From: Eutypa lata
Taxonomy: Eukaryota > Ascomycota > Sordariomycetes > Xylariales > Diatrypaceae
Direction: 5' to 3'
Length of the DNA stretch: 64,000 nucleotides
NCBI GenBank assembly: GCA_022661535.1
Contig: JAKULF010000008.1
Span: 744,001 to 808,000, forward strand
The notes below the pieces were generated by a model that saw only the letters and a list, made by a program, of their open reading frames with translations, searched no databases and had not been told where the DNA came from. This document shows positions 46,301 to 56,891 of the stretch, one piece after another (the stretch's first letter is position 1; every line of letters begins with the position of its first letter). Made by a program: the position numbers and the translations under genes.

Positions 46301-48909
46301 GCGTCGACACTTGGATCGAAGTTGGCACCGACGTCTCAACCTCATACGACCCAATGTTGGCGAAACTCATCGCGAGCGGTAAGGACCGCCATGAAGTCTT
46401 GAGTCGGTTGTCGCAGGGTCTAGCTCACACTCGAATCGATGGGGTACGCAATAACTTGGAATATTTACGCCAAATCGTGAGCTCTGCCATGTTTCAATCC
46501 GGCTCCTATACGACGAGGAGTCTCGACACCTTCCAGTTCATCTCGCCATGCATGCAGGTCGTCGAACCTGGTGGACTGATAACCGTACAAGACTTCCCTG
46601 GAAGAACAGGGTTGTGGAGCATCGGAGTTCCCCCTTCAGGCCCGATGGATGATTTCTCCCTGAGGTTGGCAAACCGCTTGGTCGGCAATGATGAGGGTTC
46701 AGCGGGTCTGGAATGTACTCTACATGGCCCGTCACTCAAGTTCTACTACGAGACAGTTGTTGCTGTGACGGGAGCTAAGTGCCCAGTCCAAGTAGATGAA
46801 GAATCAGTCGGGACGCACCAGACATTGCGCATCCGTCCGGGGCAAGTGCTACGTATCGGTGCATTGGAGACAGGTTACCGTATCTATGTTGCAATTGCTG
46901 GCGGAATTGATGTCCCGAGTGTCATGGGAAGCAGGGCGACATTTGAACTTGCGAAACTTGGCGGGTTGGATGGTCGCAAGTTAGAGAGAGGTGATGTGCT
47001 TCAGCTAAATATCCACAGCGTCTTGAAGCCGAGCAGCCGAACTTTGCAAACGGCCATGTCAGTCCCGATTCCGCTCCAGCCTAGTGCACACTGGAAAATA
47101 GGGGTGATCCCAGGACCACACGGAGTTCCAGATATGTTCACACGCGAAGGAATCCAATCATTGTTTGGCAGCGAGTGGAGTGTGCATTACAACAGCAACC
47201 GCTTGGGTATTCGCCTCAAAGGAACACGACCGCAATGGGCGCGGAAGACAGGTGGTACAGCAGGTCTGCATCCGTCTAACATACACGACGCCCCATATTC
47301 AATAGGCAGTGTTAGCTTCACAGGCGATGAGGCCATTGTGCTGACCGCCGATGGGCCAAGCCTGGGAGGGTTTGTGGTGTTCTGCGTAGTTGCGTCGGCA
47401 GAGTTGTGGAAATTGGGACAGGTCAGGCCAGGGGATACGATCAAACTTGAGCCCATTGACATAGAGAGAGCTTTTGAGCTTGAAACAGCTGTGTCACGAT
47501 GCCTAGCGGACTTTACTACACCACAAGCGTTGAAAGGACCGTCTGAAAAGGTACAGGCACTCGAGCCCGAGGATGTCTCCGTGGTAGTGGGCGAATTCAG
47601 CCACAATGCTACCAAGATCGTTGTTCGGCAAGCAGGTGATCGTGCGATGCTGTTGGAATTCGGAGACGAAATTGCCGGCTTTCAAATTCGTCAGAGTCTG
47701 GAAATTCTTGCCTTCATACAGCACCATGAAGCCCACCCAATACCAGGCGTCGAGGAGTTATCCCCAGGCGTGCACACTTTGCACGTAAAGTATGCTCCCC
47801 AGACTCATCCAAAGCTCGTCTTTTCGCTCCTCCTAGAGCACATGAAGTCATACACCACATCTTCGAAGGTGCAATCTCGGGAGATTTCCCTTCCGTTCGT
47901 ATCTCGCGATAGCATCACACAGGCAGCAGTAGACAGGTACAGCGCGACAATCCGCTCGGAAGCGCCCTGGCTACCTAGCAACGTGGACTTCTTGGAGCAG
48001 TTGAATGGCATAGACGATCTGAGCGGAGTCATACAAGGCTCGACATTCCTAGTCCTAGGACTCGGAGACGTCTTTCTAGGTTCACCGTGTGCTGTACCGC
48101 TCGACCCTCGCCACCGCCTCTTCGGAACAAAATACAACCCATCGAGGTCTTACACACCGCGAGGTGCTGTGGGGATTGGTGGTCAGTACATGTGCATCTA
48201 CGCTACGGATTCGCCGGGTGGATACCAGCTAGTTGGCCGAACTATCGATATATGGGACCCTAGGCGGGTTCAGGCCATTGAAATGGCGAAAGGGGGTAGC
48301 CGTGCTCCATTGATGTCTACAGATAGCCCGTGGTTGTTCTGTCTATTTGATCGCATAAGGTTCTACCGTATCAGCGAGGCCGACCTGGACAGCAAGCCAT
48401 TTGGAGAGCTCGTGCAGATATCAGAAGGGGTTCTCGACGTGGCGGAATACGAGGCGTGGCTGGTAGACAACCGAGAGGATATTGCGCGGACAGCTGAAGG
48501 TTTCACCAAGGCCCGGGACAGCGCGCCATTTCTCGACGACCTGGTGAGGCCGTTTGAACCTACCGTTCACACCTCCCGAATCGATACATCCGAATTTAGG
48601 GGCGAGAGAGTCCGGGCCCCGATGCCAGGTCGTTGTTGGAAGGTACTTGTGAAAGACCGACAGGAAGTGAAGCAGGGTGAAATAGTGGTATGTCTCAAAA
48701 ACACGGACATTAGAGGCTACTAATTATAACCTAGTTAATGATACAATTGGCTAACAGGCAATCACTAGGCTTATCTCGAATGCAGCAAGATGGAAGTAGA
48801 GGTTTGTGCCCCAGTCGATGGGGTCTGCGTTAGGGTGCAAGTTCAGCAGGGTGACATCGTTCAGGCGCAGGATGAACTCATGGTCATCGCGCCGTATGGA
48901 TCACTGTAA
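43309..48909 (+). CDS. DUR1,2: urea amidolyase (allophanate hydrolase + urea carboxylase)
   Basis: Two exons, 43309-48687 and 48769-48909, encode 1839 aa (yeast Dur1,2 is 1835). Domains in order: amidase-signature allophanate hydrolase (about 30-480; catalytic Lys93 in VKDNIN, GGSSSGS, GTDTAGSGR) with its C-terminal domain to about 615; biotin carboxylase from about 630 (VLIANRGEIACRI, GGGGIGLRR, FLEVNTRLQVEHP); carboxyltransferase halves from about 1080 (VQDFPGRTGLWSIGVPPSGPMDD; later GDRAMLLEFGDE and GGYQLVGRT); and a biotinyl domain split by the 81-nt intron. Together they convert urea plus bicarbonate and ATP to allophanate, then to ammonium and CO2 in the cytosol. The biotin-site motif reads ECSKMEVEV with Lys1800, not the usual AMK(M/T)E. 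The upstream regulator gene and GATA sites suggest nitrogen-controlled expression. Confidence 0.95.
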
Positions 48910-49417
48910 ACCGTTGTAGGGGCTGAGTTTTATTTTGGTTGGTGAGGAACAGGTCTAAGGCGGCCATCGTTAACACTGCGATGAATATAGAATGAATAGG
49001 TGAACTATACGGAATGATGAGACGCGGGACGATGTTATGAGTATACTTGGCAGCGAATAATTCTATTATTACGATATCATGGCTAATCACCCCATGAATT
49101 TACTGGTGATCCCGTCCGTATCGTAACTAAGTAATGTTCATAGAGGTGACTAAGGTGAATGATGAAGGAGGCAAAGTATCTGAGCCCGGCATGAGCAAGT
49201 TTAAGCCAGATATAATGGGGTCGCTGAAAATGAGAAGAAGAAAAAAAGGTAAAGAAAGCAACCAAGTTATGTCACTCGATGTCGTGTGTCACCTCCCTTA
49301 TCAGTGAAAAGAGGCTGGTTAACCACAACCCCTATTTGATGGAGCATGACCCACTTTCAAATAGGATATATATACCCGATGTTACACATGTTCTCGAGAA
49401 CGCACCGCCCAAACCAC
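48910..49417. other. convergent spacer
   Basis: The 508 bp between convergent DUR1,2 and the ankyrin gene contain nothing I can assign. Confidence 0.6.
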
Positions 49418-51982
49418 TCATTCCGACTCTGCCGCCATGATGTGAAAAAAGCTTGAATCTCCGGAGAGCAATAACCGACGAGAGAGGCGAAAAGCTACGG
49501 TCGTTTCATGTGCAGACTTGTCCTCTGGCGACACAAGCTCTTTTACCAACTCTACGGCAGATGTACCCGCATTGTCCTTGGCGGCCCAGCGAGCACCGTG
49601 CTTAATCAGTAGATCCATCGTGTCGACCCAGTCGTTAACGTTCTTGAATATCTTCTCAGGCTTCGTTTCCCGGGAATAATTATCCACCTTCTCGGGGATC
49701 TCTTCAAGGAGTGCGAGGAGGAGATCATCGGCATTGTCGCGTATGTGGCGAATATCAATTCCTGATTCGATCATTGCGTTCAATGCCAGAACATTCCCTG
49801 CTTTCACCGCCGCCAGCACCGTCTGGCTCGAAGGGGCGCCCGGACGGCCCCTGAATGGCTGATATTCGAGCATAATCCGAACAGCATCTCTATTGCCAAT
49901 GTCGTGGTCCATGATCGCCCAGATCAATGGAGTCAAAAGTTCGTTGGGCATGCCCTGGTTCGATGCGTCTAATGGTTTGTGGATATCCGCTCCGTGTTGA
50001 AGGAGCAGCCTCCCATATGCATATCTAGGGCTTTTCCCGCGGTGTGCGCATATTAGGGGACAGACTCCGTCGAGGCGGACAAAGTTCGGGTTAGCACCAC
50101 CATTAAGCAGTCTCTGAACGATGTCGACACCCAGATCGTTCGTGATCGCATAAACAATCGCTGTGTCCTTGTACTCCGCCACGTACGTGCAGGATGCGCC
50201 ACGGTCAAGCAGCATGTGTATCGCATTCCTCGAGTGACTGGGATGGGCTGTAAGTAGATACAAAAACCTAGGATTCCGTGCAATAGTATTCTCCGTATCG
50301 AGATTAAGCAGGAATTCAAAAGCGGGCTGCCCGCTAGAAGTCGCTATCAACTTGTGGAAAAGTTCGGCAAATTCTGCCGCGTCTAGTCTTCTTCTATCTA
50401 ACTTGGAGACGAGGATACTGCATATAGACGGCATGCCTTTCATCAAAGCCTTAGCTAGAGGCGTCATGTCTGCGCTGTCATCATCCTGGCAACGAGCCAG
50501 TGGGTCCGCGCCGTGGTTAACCAGTAGTATAACAGTATCGGTAGTCTCTTGGTAGGTTTCCTTAGGGGAGGAACAGGCCGTGTAGAGAGGTGTCATGCCA
50601 TATCTGTTGGGTTTGTCGACGTGGGCTCCATGTTCCAGAAGTAACGCCACTATCTTTTTATCCGGGTATAGGCGATATATCTTGCATGCCTCATACAGTG
50701 GAGTCATGCCTTCAACACCACACGCGTTGACATCGGCCCCTGCAGCTAAGAGGGCATATATAGCGGGTAGGACTCTGTAACGAGCAGCCAATGCGAGTGG
50801 TGTTGAGCCAGAGATAGGATCGACGTGGTCTATGAGGGAACGCTTATTGAGGAGCTTGGGCAACAGCACGGCTCCAAATGTACCCCTCGCTTGAGCTAAT
50901 TCGGCCTTGCCGTCTTCCTTACGAACGATATTGGGATCCCAGGGCCCTTGGAGTATGATGTGCAAAGGATTTTGTTGAAGTTCTAGCGACTCTTCGTCTA
51001 GTTCGAGACCATAGTCTAATACGCGGTAGGCTGCTTCGAGGTCCATATCTAGACAAGCATCATTCAACATCAATCTAGCAAGGTTTTTCCACAGCGGATA
51101 GTGAATGTCAGCGCCCTGTTCCAGCAGCCAGTCGAAGCAGTCCCATTGGCGGTACAAGAAGGCGTAGACGATCGGTGTTTGCCCTGCTTGATCCAGTTCA
51201 TTAAGGCACGTATGATATCCGTTGTCAACAATGAAGTTAGCTAAGGTGAGTAGACCATATTGGCAAGCGGCATGCAGTACCGTGATGTTTCGATTGCTAA
51301 TTGTATGAATAGATGCTCCACGTGAAAGGAGTAGCTTAGCTATGGAGATGTGGCCGGAGCATATTGCGTAGTGTAGAGGTTTCCAGCAAGGATCTGTAAC
51401 TTCATCGAGGTACAGATCTCGCAATGCACTCAATACTTTCGGAATCTCACAGGAGCATATTCCTCGCGAGTCCTCATTGATAAATAAGGCCGAGGTCTCC
51501 CTACTGTCGAGGATGGCAGACACAATGTCGTCGTGGCCTTTGTACGCGGCAATATGGAGCGCCGTCCAATCGTATGGGCAAAGTAAAGATTCAGTGATCC
51601 AGGTTTCGAGGTTTGTTAGATCGGAATCTGGATAGGTTTTGCTACTTAGTGAAGCATCATCCCACCAATTAGCAGGGCAATCATCTGTAACCTTGAGCAT
51701 CAGCTCACTCAGCAGCGCGCCTCTATTCTCCGACGTCCAAACCGAAGCCGGATCCACGCCAGCATCCAAGCTCTTCTTCACGGTTTGTAATATACCGGCA
51801 GAGGCGCCGTAAAAAATCGCGCGTTTACCACATGTCCTAGCCATGAGCCTGTACAGCATCGGGTTCAGGATCCCATACAGCCGCCGATTAGTGGCGGCGA
51901 AAGCAGCACAGTCGCCCAGGCTCGCGAGGTATCCCCCCACGATATGAATGAGTTCCGTGGGGAGTATATTGAGACAGGCCAT
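49418..51982 (-). CDS. F-box and ankyrin-repeat protein
   Basis: Intronless minus-strand frame of 854 aa. An F-box-like segment occupies about residues 5-45 (NILPTELIHIVGGYLASLGDC, then NRRLYGILNPMLYRL). Many ankyrin repeats follow, recognisable by phrases such as WTALHIAAYKGH, WKPLHYAICSGH, TVLHAACQYGL, TPLALAARYR, MTPLYEACK and MTPLYTACSS. Such proteins are abundant in filamentous ascomycetes and may act as substrate adaptors in SCF ubiquitin ligases or as non-self-recognition-related scaffolds; no specific function can be given. The C-terminal 90 residues are less repetitive. The frame is intact throughout with no sign of decay. Confidence 0.85.
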   Translation of the reverse strand: MACLNILPTELIHIVGGYLASLGDCAAFAATNRRLYGILNPMLYRLMARTCGKRAIFYGASAGILQTVKKSLDAGVDPASVWTSENRGALLSELMLKVTDDCPANWWDDASLSSKTYPDSDLTNLETWITESLLCPYDWTALHIAAYKGHDDIVSAILDSRETSALFINEDSRGICSCEIPKVLSALRDLYLDEVTDPCWKPLHYAICSGHISIAKLLLSRGASIHTISNRNITVLHAACQYGLLTLANFIVDNGYHTCLNELDQAGQTPIVYAFLYRQWDCFDWLLEQGADIHYPLWKNLARLMLNDACLDMDLEAAYRVLDYGLELDEESLELQQNPLHIILQGPWDPNIVRKEDGKAELAQARGTFGAVLLPKLLNKRSLIDHVDPISGSTPLALAARYRVLPAIYALLAAGADVNACGVEGMTPLYEACKIYRLYPDKKIVALLLEHGAHVDKPNRYGMTPLYTACSSPKETYQETTDTVILLVNHGADPLARCQDDDSADMTPLAKALMKGMPSICSILVSKLDRRRLDAAEFAELFHKLIATSSGQPAFEFLLNLDTENTIARNPRFLYLLTAHPSHSRNAIHMLLDRGASCTYVAEYKDTAIVYAITNDLGVDIVQRLLNGGANPNFVRLDGVCPLICAHRGKSPRYAYGRLLLQHGADIHKPLDASNQGMPNELLTPLIWAIMDHDIGNRDAVRIMLEYQPFRGRPGAPSSQTVLAAVKAGNVLALNAMIESGIDIRHIRDNADDLLLALLEEIPEKVDNYSRETKPEKIFKNVNDWVDTMDLLIKHGARWAAKDNAGTSAVELVKELVSPEDKSAHETTVAFRLSRRLLLSGDSSFFHIMAAESE

Positions 51983-52241
51983 CTTATTGAGTGTGATTTA
52001 CGATGGCTCTTGAATTGTGAACGTTGTAAGGGAATGAAACGCGTAATTGACCACTTCGTACGCAAATCAAAGCGGTGAAGTTAATCAATGCAATTTCCTA
52101 GGCAAGCCACTCCGGGCTTCATACCCGGATTGCAGCAGGGATCTTTTCCTCTCCATTTGGTATGTGCATGGGCCCTTTCAAGCTTCTCTTAAATGCATAT
52201 TAACGCTTAAGATCATAAAGGAATGATAAATGAAAAGGGGA

Positions 52242-52296
52242 TTTTATATAATTAGTTATTAATATATTTAATTAATAATTTTAAAATTATATAAAA
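52242..52296. repeat. AT-rich inverted repeat
   Basis: TTTTATATAATT (52242-52253) is perfectly complementary to AATTATATAAAA (52285-52296), enclosing AT-only sequence that is itself partly palindromic. Confidence 0.7.
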
Positions 52297-52380
52297 GGAT
52301 TAATTTGTACATAAAAGAGCTTTAAATATATATATATATATATATAAATATATACGTACATTATATACGTATATACTTAT

Positions 52381-52412
52381 CGCCCGGGCAATGCCCACCC
52401 GCCGGGCATTGC
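52381..52412. repeat. GC-rich hairpin and direct repeat
   Basis: GCAATGCCC (52388-52396) and GGGCATTGC (52404-52412) form a perfect 9-bp stem with a 7-nt loop. The preceding CGCCCGGGCAATG recurs as CGCCCGGGGCAATG at 52531-52544. These GC-rich islands stand out in an AT-rich background. Confidence 0.65.
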
Positions 52413-52678
52413 TTAATTGGTCGACCTGTTTGGTGTTACATACATAATGCATATGAAGTAGGCAAGGAGGTCGGCACATATCTGGTCACACGGTGTGGCT
52501 ATATCACTCGGCATCAATTAATACAATGTTCGCCCGGGGCAATGTTGTCTGGAAGCCCTCCCTAGACACAATCCCTTCTATCACAGTTCGCGATCCCGGA
52601 CGTGTCGAGAGCCAAAGGTTCTCCGTCTTTCACGCTTCTTTTACACATCATCTAGTGTCGTTCTGAAATCAAAAAGAA

Positions 52679-53811
52679 ATGAGCTGGCTTGGTCGCAACC
52701 ACATGCCCGTCGAGGGCCGGGTAAGGGCGGCTACTCCCAGGAGGGCACGCGAAAACGCGGGGCCAAGGAAGAGATACTGGCTGACCTTGAATCCACAGAC
52801 TATTCTCTTGACGGGCGGTTCCGAGGGCACCGGCCTCTGCGCCGCACGCATCTTTTCCGCCAAGGGGGCAAACGTCGTCATTGTCTCGAGGAACTCGGCA
52901 AAGCTCGAGGAGGCCGTGGAGAGTATCAAGGCCGCGGCAAAGTTCCCCGAGACGCAACGCTTCCACACCATTGTAGCCGACGTGGCTGATCCCAGCTTTG
53001 CCGAGGGCGTGGTTGCCGATGCCACGGCCTGGAATCACGGGCAGCCGCCGGAGATTGTGTGGTGCCTGGCCGGCCTCTCGACGCCCATGCTTTGGACGGA
53101 TAGCGGGGCCATGAAAGCTGCTCGATACAACAGTAAGTACTTACCTACCTAGTGACGGTCTTGGTATAGTATGTATATTAGGTTACTCACGAGAGTACGG
53201 TAGTGGATGTCAACTACTTTGGCTCCGCCGAAATGTCTCAAGCCATCATGCGTGCCTGGCTTCTCCCTGGTCAGGGAAAGAAGTAATCTTCGGCCCAAGG
53301 ATCCCGCCCCGCCGCCAAACATATCATCTTCACCGGCTCCGTCCTCTCCACCCTCTCCTTAGCCGGCCACGGAACCTATGCCCCTTCCAAGTTCGCCCTC
53401 CGCGCCCTCGCTGACGCCCTCGTTATGGAGGTCCGCCTGTATCCCGACGTCCCCATCGATGTGCACCTCGTCATGCCCAACTCCATCGCCACAGCCGGCT
53501 ACGACCGCGAGAATGAGACCAAGCCACAAATCACACGCCAGCTGAAGGGCACCGACAAGCCCCAGGACCCGGACACCGTTGCCCGCCTGTCAATCGCCGG
53601 CATTGAGAAGGGTCGCTACTTTGTCACCACGTCGTTTGTGGGCGACCTAATGCGATGGGGTACCATGAGCAACTCGCCGAGGAACAACTGGTTCGTGGAC
53701 ACTTTGATGGGTTGGATCTTGCCCTTTATCATGGTATTTGTCATGTGGAATATGAACAGTCAGGTCTCGTCGTGGGGTAAAAAGTCAAGAAGCGAAGAGT
53801 CCCGAAATTAA
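52679..53811 (+). pseudogene. TSC10: 3-ketodihydrosphingosine reductase-like gene with one in-frame stop
   Basis: Exons 52679-52720, 52799-53132 and 53204-53811 total 984 nt and keep one reading frame of 328 codons end to end, but codon 53284-53286 is TAA. The product is a short-chain dehydrogenase of the KDSR/Tsc10 family, which reduces 3-ketodihydrosphingosine with NADPH at the endoplasmic reticulum in sphingolipid synthesis. Visible are the nucleotide motif TGGSEGTG, the QRFHTIVADVADP region, WCLAGLSTPM, the catalytic YAPSK, and RWGTMSNSPRNNWFVDTLMGW before a hydrophobic C-terminal anchor. The stop falls in the loop between AWLLP and KHIIF, which varies in the family. Options are a recent nonsense mutation, a sequence error, read-through, or an exceptionally short intron (53270-53299, 30 nt). 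Intron 1 is a multiple of three without stops, so it is also open when unspliced. Confidence 0.75.
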
Positions 53812-54922
53812 TGAATCGATTTATAAACGCGTACCAAAAAAGGGGGGGTAAAAGGAAGGAAAGGAAAGGAAAGGAAGAACAGTTTTGCGCGAATTCGCCG
53901 GCGGTATGGAAACTTCTTAATGTAAAATAATATCAAACGTCTAATACTACTTCGCTTCGTATGCATACATTTAAATCTGGCTTATCTTTGTTACCAACTC
54001 ACATATAGCCGCCACCGATCTCCCTCCCATCAGCTCAAAGACAGCCACTTCAGCCATAAAGTCATCTTTGACTAGGCTGAGCGACTCGAGAGACCCGGGG
54101 CTCTCAATGTCGACCCTTATAGGGGGGGACAGTCAGGGCTCTGTTCTCACGAGTATCGGTCCCGCGGTGTCAGATTCGTTGTTGGCCGTCGCTGCAAACT
54201 TCTCGTCGAGTGCCACCTCACTGACCAGCCGACCCCTATGGAAAAGTCCGTTCCTAACGATGTATTCTATCTTTGGCTTTGCTGAAATAAACCCGTAAGT
54301 AACCTCCGGGTCTCAAAGCCCGACGTAAGTTGCGTATGACAGAGGCTAGGTCTTTTGTATTCGTACTGCGTGAGGCATCACCTTCAGAGAAAACAACGGT
54401 ACTGTACATACCCTCATATTGGCTACAAAGTAAAACAAAGGCCACTCTTGCAACTGTAGATAAATGCAGATGTTCCGGCTGTTTAATCAAGAGGTCGTAC
54501 AGATAAGATCCAGTCAATAGCAGTCAATTGTGATGGGATGTATCTGTTCAACCATCATTTCTCCATTCTCTTACAGCTATTCGAAGAAGCAAGGCTTTCT
54601 TTGATAAATATAAGATACAATACACATACGTTACGTCAACTGGTGACGGGAGACTGTATTAATTTATTGATTACTAGATAACTATGCGTCTGTATACAGT
54701 TATGTCCGCGGCGGTTCAACACAAAAATAGGGGTATCATCAGATTATGGAGTGGGGGGGATTGATTCATCGGATAAAAAGAGCATGCTAAAGAGACCCGG
54801 AAACAAAGATCCGTGAACGAACGACGCGTACGCCTTGCTTTATGCTATGGTCAATCCAATTAATAAAAAAAAGAGAAATAGTAGAGAATCTTTGTTGAGG
54901 GAGAGAAATGCAGAAGTATGTA
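53812..54922. other. decayed spacer containing a PKS relic
   Basis: The 1.1 kb contain the minus-strand polyketide-synthase remnant at 54001-54279. Otherwise no gene is supported. A GGAAA-type purine run lies just after the reductase gene. Confidence 0.55.
54001..54279 (-). pseudogene. fragment of a highly reducing polyketide synthase (enoyl-reductase entry)
   Basis: Read on the minus strand from 54279, a frame of 93 codons interrupted by one TGA (54133-54135) contains IEYIVRNGLFHRGRLV and, after the stop, RVDIESPGSLESLSLVKDD. Fungal highly reducing polyketide synthases have an xEYxxRNG...IPR segment followed by a (R/V)xDIxxPGxLDTLxFxDD segment at the start of the enoyl-reductase domain, in this order and spacing. 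The match ends after about 90 codons and no other PKS domain is visible nearby, so this is a relic rather than a gene. The identification is by pattern memory and moderately sure. Confidence 0.55.
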
Positions 54923-56891
54923 TCATGGCGAGTTCGTCGACCTCCGCCAGATCATGAATGCGGCGACACCTGCACAAGTCGTCGCGCCTAGAGCGAGATA
55001 GAGACCTGTCCTATCCGGAGGAGGCTCTTCGCTCTTCGGGAATGCGGTGCTCGGGTTCGTCGCTGCCTCGGCTAGGGCAACGAAAAGCTCGCCGATACTG
55101 TTCCACTTGACGCTGACATGGAGCGGTGTGCTCATCATCAAGCTCGAGGTGTACTGATCCGGTTGCAGCTCGCATCGTTGGGTCGTCTTATCCTTGTCGG
55201 CTTTTAAGGCTGTGTAGACGGCGGGGAGATCGTCAAGCTGTGGAAACCGCTTCCGTAAGTCGACAATGTGGGAAAAGGAGTCGGGGTCGGACGAGTCGTA
55301 TGCGTAACATATGAGATCACAGGAGTCTAGCTTAGCCTGATTTTCGAGTATGGCCGGCTCAAGTTCTCCAAGCTCCTCGAGAATCAGGTAGCATTGTTTT
55401 CCACCATGAAGCTCAACACTATTGACAGCTCGACGAGGTTTTATAGTTGGATGATACAGGCCATCAAATGGGCGATTCAGAAAAGAATCTAGGAGCGACG
55501 ACTTTCCAGCTCCCGCTGCGCCGAGTATGTAACATAACACTACATTTCGTTCTACCCGACCAGGACGCCTTCTTCTTTTTCGAGGCTTGGTGATCTTCAG
55601 CGCAGAAGTTAAGGGGTCTCTGGTATTAGATGGCTCAAAGCCAAGATGGGCGAGGTATTCTAAAGTTGTCTTCGGCTCAAGGAACGTGGTCATGCTCCAC
55701 TGCGCAAGCCAGCCTTGTAAGGTAATATGTCCGGCCTCGTTCCGGACTGTCGTTGATGGGAAAGAGGTCTCAACCCAAGATGCAGGCATGCCAGGGCTCG
55801 GAGCAAACAGGGCTGTGAGCTCTTGGTCATTCAACCCTCCATCATTATCCTTGTCGAAAAGTAAGAAAAGGTCAACGAAGAACCGATAGCCGGCTGGGCT
55901 CAGCTCAGCAGAGGAATATTCAGGCACATCGAATTTTGGACGAATGAAGCTGTCTTCCAAACTTAGACTATCGGTGTATCTGTGTTTCCTTAGGATGATC
56001 CAAATGGTCTCGTGTCGGCCCTTTTCAGCATAAATTTTGTTGAGTTGAAGGAAGCCTCGCATATCGACACCTTTGTCTGTATCAGTACCTGGGACTGCCT
56101 TAGAAACAGTGAGCTTGATATTCTCTAGATCCTCCGAAGTTAAGGGCTTCTCAAAGCACTTGGCTTGGAAGCTGTGCATTTCTTGGTCGTTTAGATATCC
56201 ATCTTGATCTTTATCGCAGAGGTAGAATACCCTTTTTAAGGCTGATATACAAGCCGGCTTCAAATTTCCCTCCTTGTAGTCGTATAAAGGGGCGATCGGG
56301 TGGGTGACAGCTTTCTGGCATAGGAAAAATGTCTCGTTAACGTTTCGATGTTCCTTGGCACTCGCGCGTATACATGAGTCGATCTCTCGGAACTCGTTCA
56401 TGACGGGTAGCATTTCTTCCTCGAAGACCTGGGGACTGCTAGTGGCTGTGGCCAAGTCGGACTTGTTGGCGCACAATACAACAGGGACGTTAACCCCGAG
56501 GGATCGGAAGTAGGGCATCCAGAACAAGGCCACCCGCTCATAGCTGTAGTGGTCGGAATAGACGAGTAGGATGACATTGGATTTACGAATCTCCTTGCGC
56601 AGAGTTGTTCGATCCTGAGGACGAGCGGAAGTATCGACTATGGTGGTAGTAACACCTTCGGGGGTGCCGATGCTGGGTGGGATGGTAATCTGGGGAAGAA
56701 CGGATTGGATTTTGTTGCTAATGAATACATCTTTGACGAAAGATGCAATGAGGCTAGATTTGCCTGTGCCCTCGTCGCCGCAGACACAGACACGCACTGA
56801 TAAAAGAGTAGTCAGCCCGCATTTCGCCATGGCTTAACAGAGCGGACTGGGAAGTTATAATTTGGTCTAGACCATCCATACCTGTACTCAT
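54923..56891 (-). CDS. GEM1: mitochondrial Rho GTPase Gem1 (Miro)
   Basis: Two exons on the minus strand, 56882-56891 and 54923-56796, encode 627 aa. The first exon is only 10 nt (Met-Ser-Thr plus one base); splicing the 85-nt intron gives [18 protein letters not shown], the canonical start. An internal ATG at 56830 lies inside the intron and was rejected because the sequence before the second exon has a branch site and a pyrimidine-rich acceptor. Domains: N-terminal GTPase (P-loop [14 protein letters not shown]), two EF hands ([12 protein letters not shown] and [12 protein letters not shown]) each with its helical partner, second GTPase (GAAGAGKSS), and a C-terminal anchor near 600-620 followed by basic residues. 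Gem1 sits in the mitochondrial outer membrane, regulates mitochondrial shape and associates with ER-mitochondria contact sites. Confidence 0.95.

Larger units (their letters stand above)
51983..52678. other. AT-rich spacer with stacked inverted repeats
   Basis: The 700 bp are very AT-rich at 52.20-52.38 kb and contain the two hairpins annotated separately, an (AT)n run near 52329-52347, and a second copy of CGCCCGGG(G)CAATG at 52531. It may be the remains of a mobile element. No gene is supported. Confidence 0.55.

Noticed and set aside
54254..54517. Minus-strand frame ending in an ALRPGGYLRVYF phrase resembling methyltransferase motifs.
   Set aside because: One short phrase is not enough; it may be upstream sequence of the PKS relic in another frame, but I could not show continuity.
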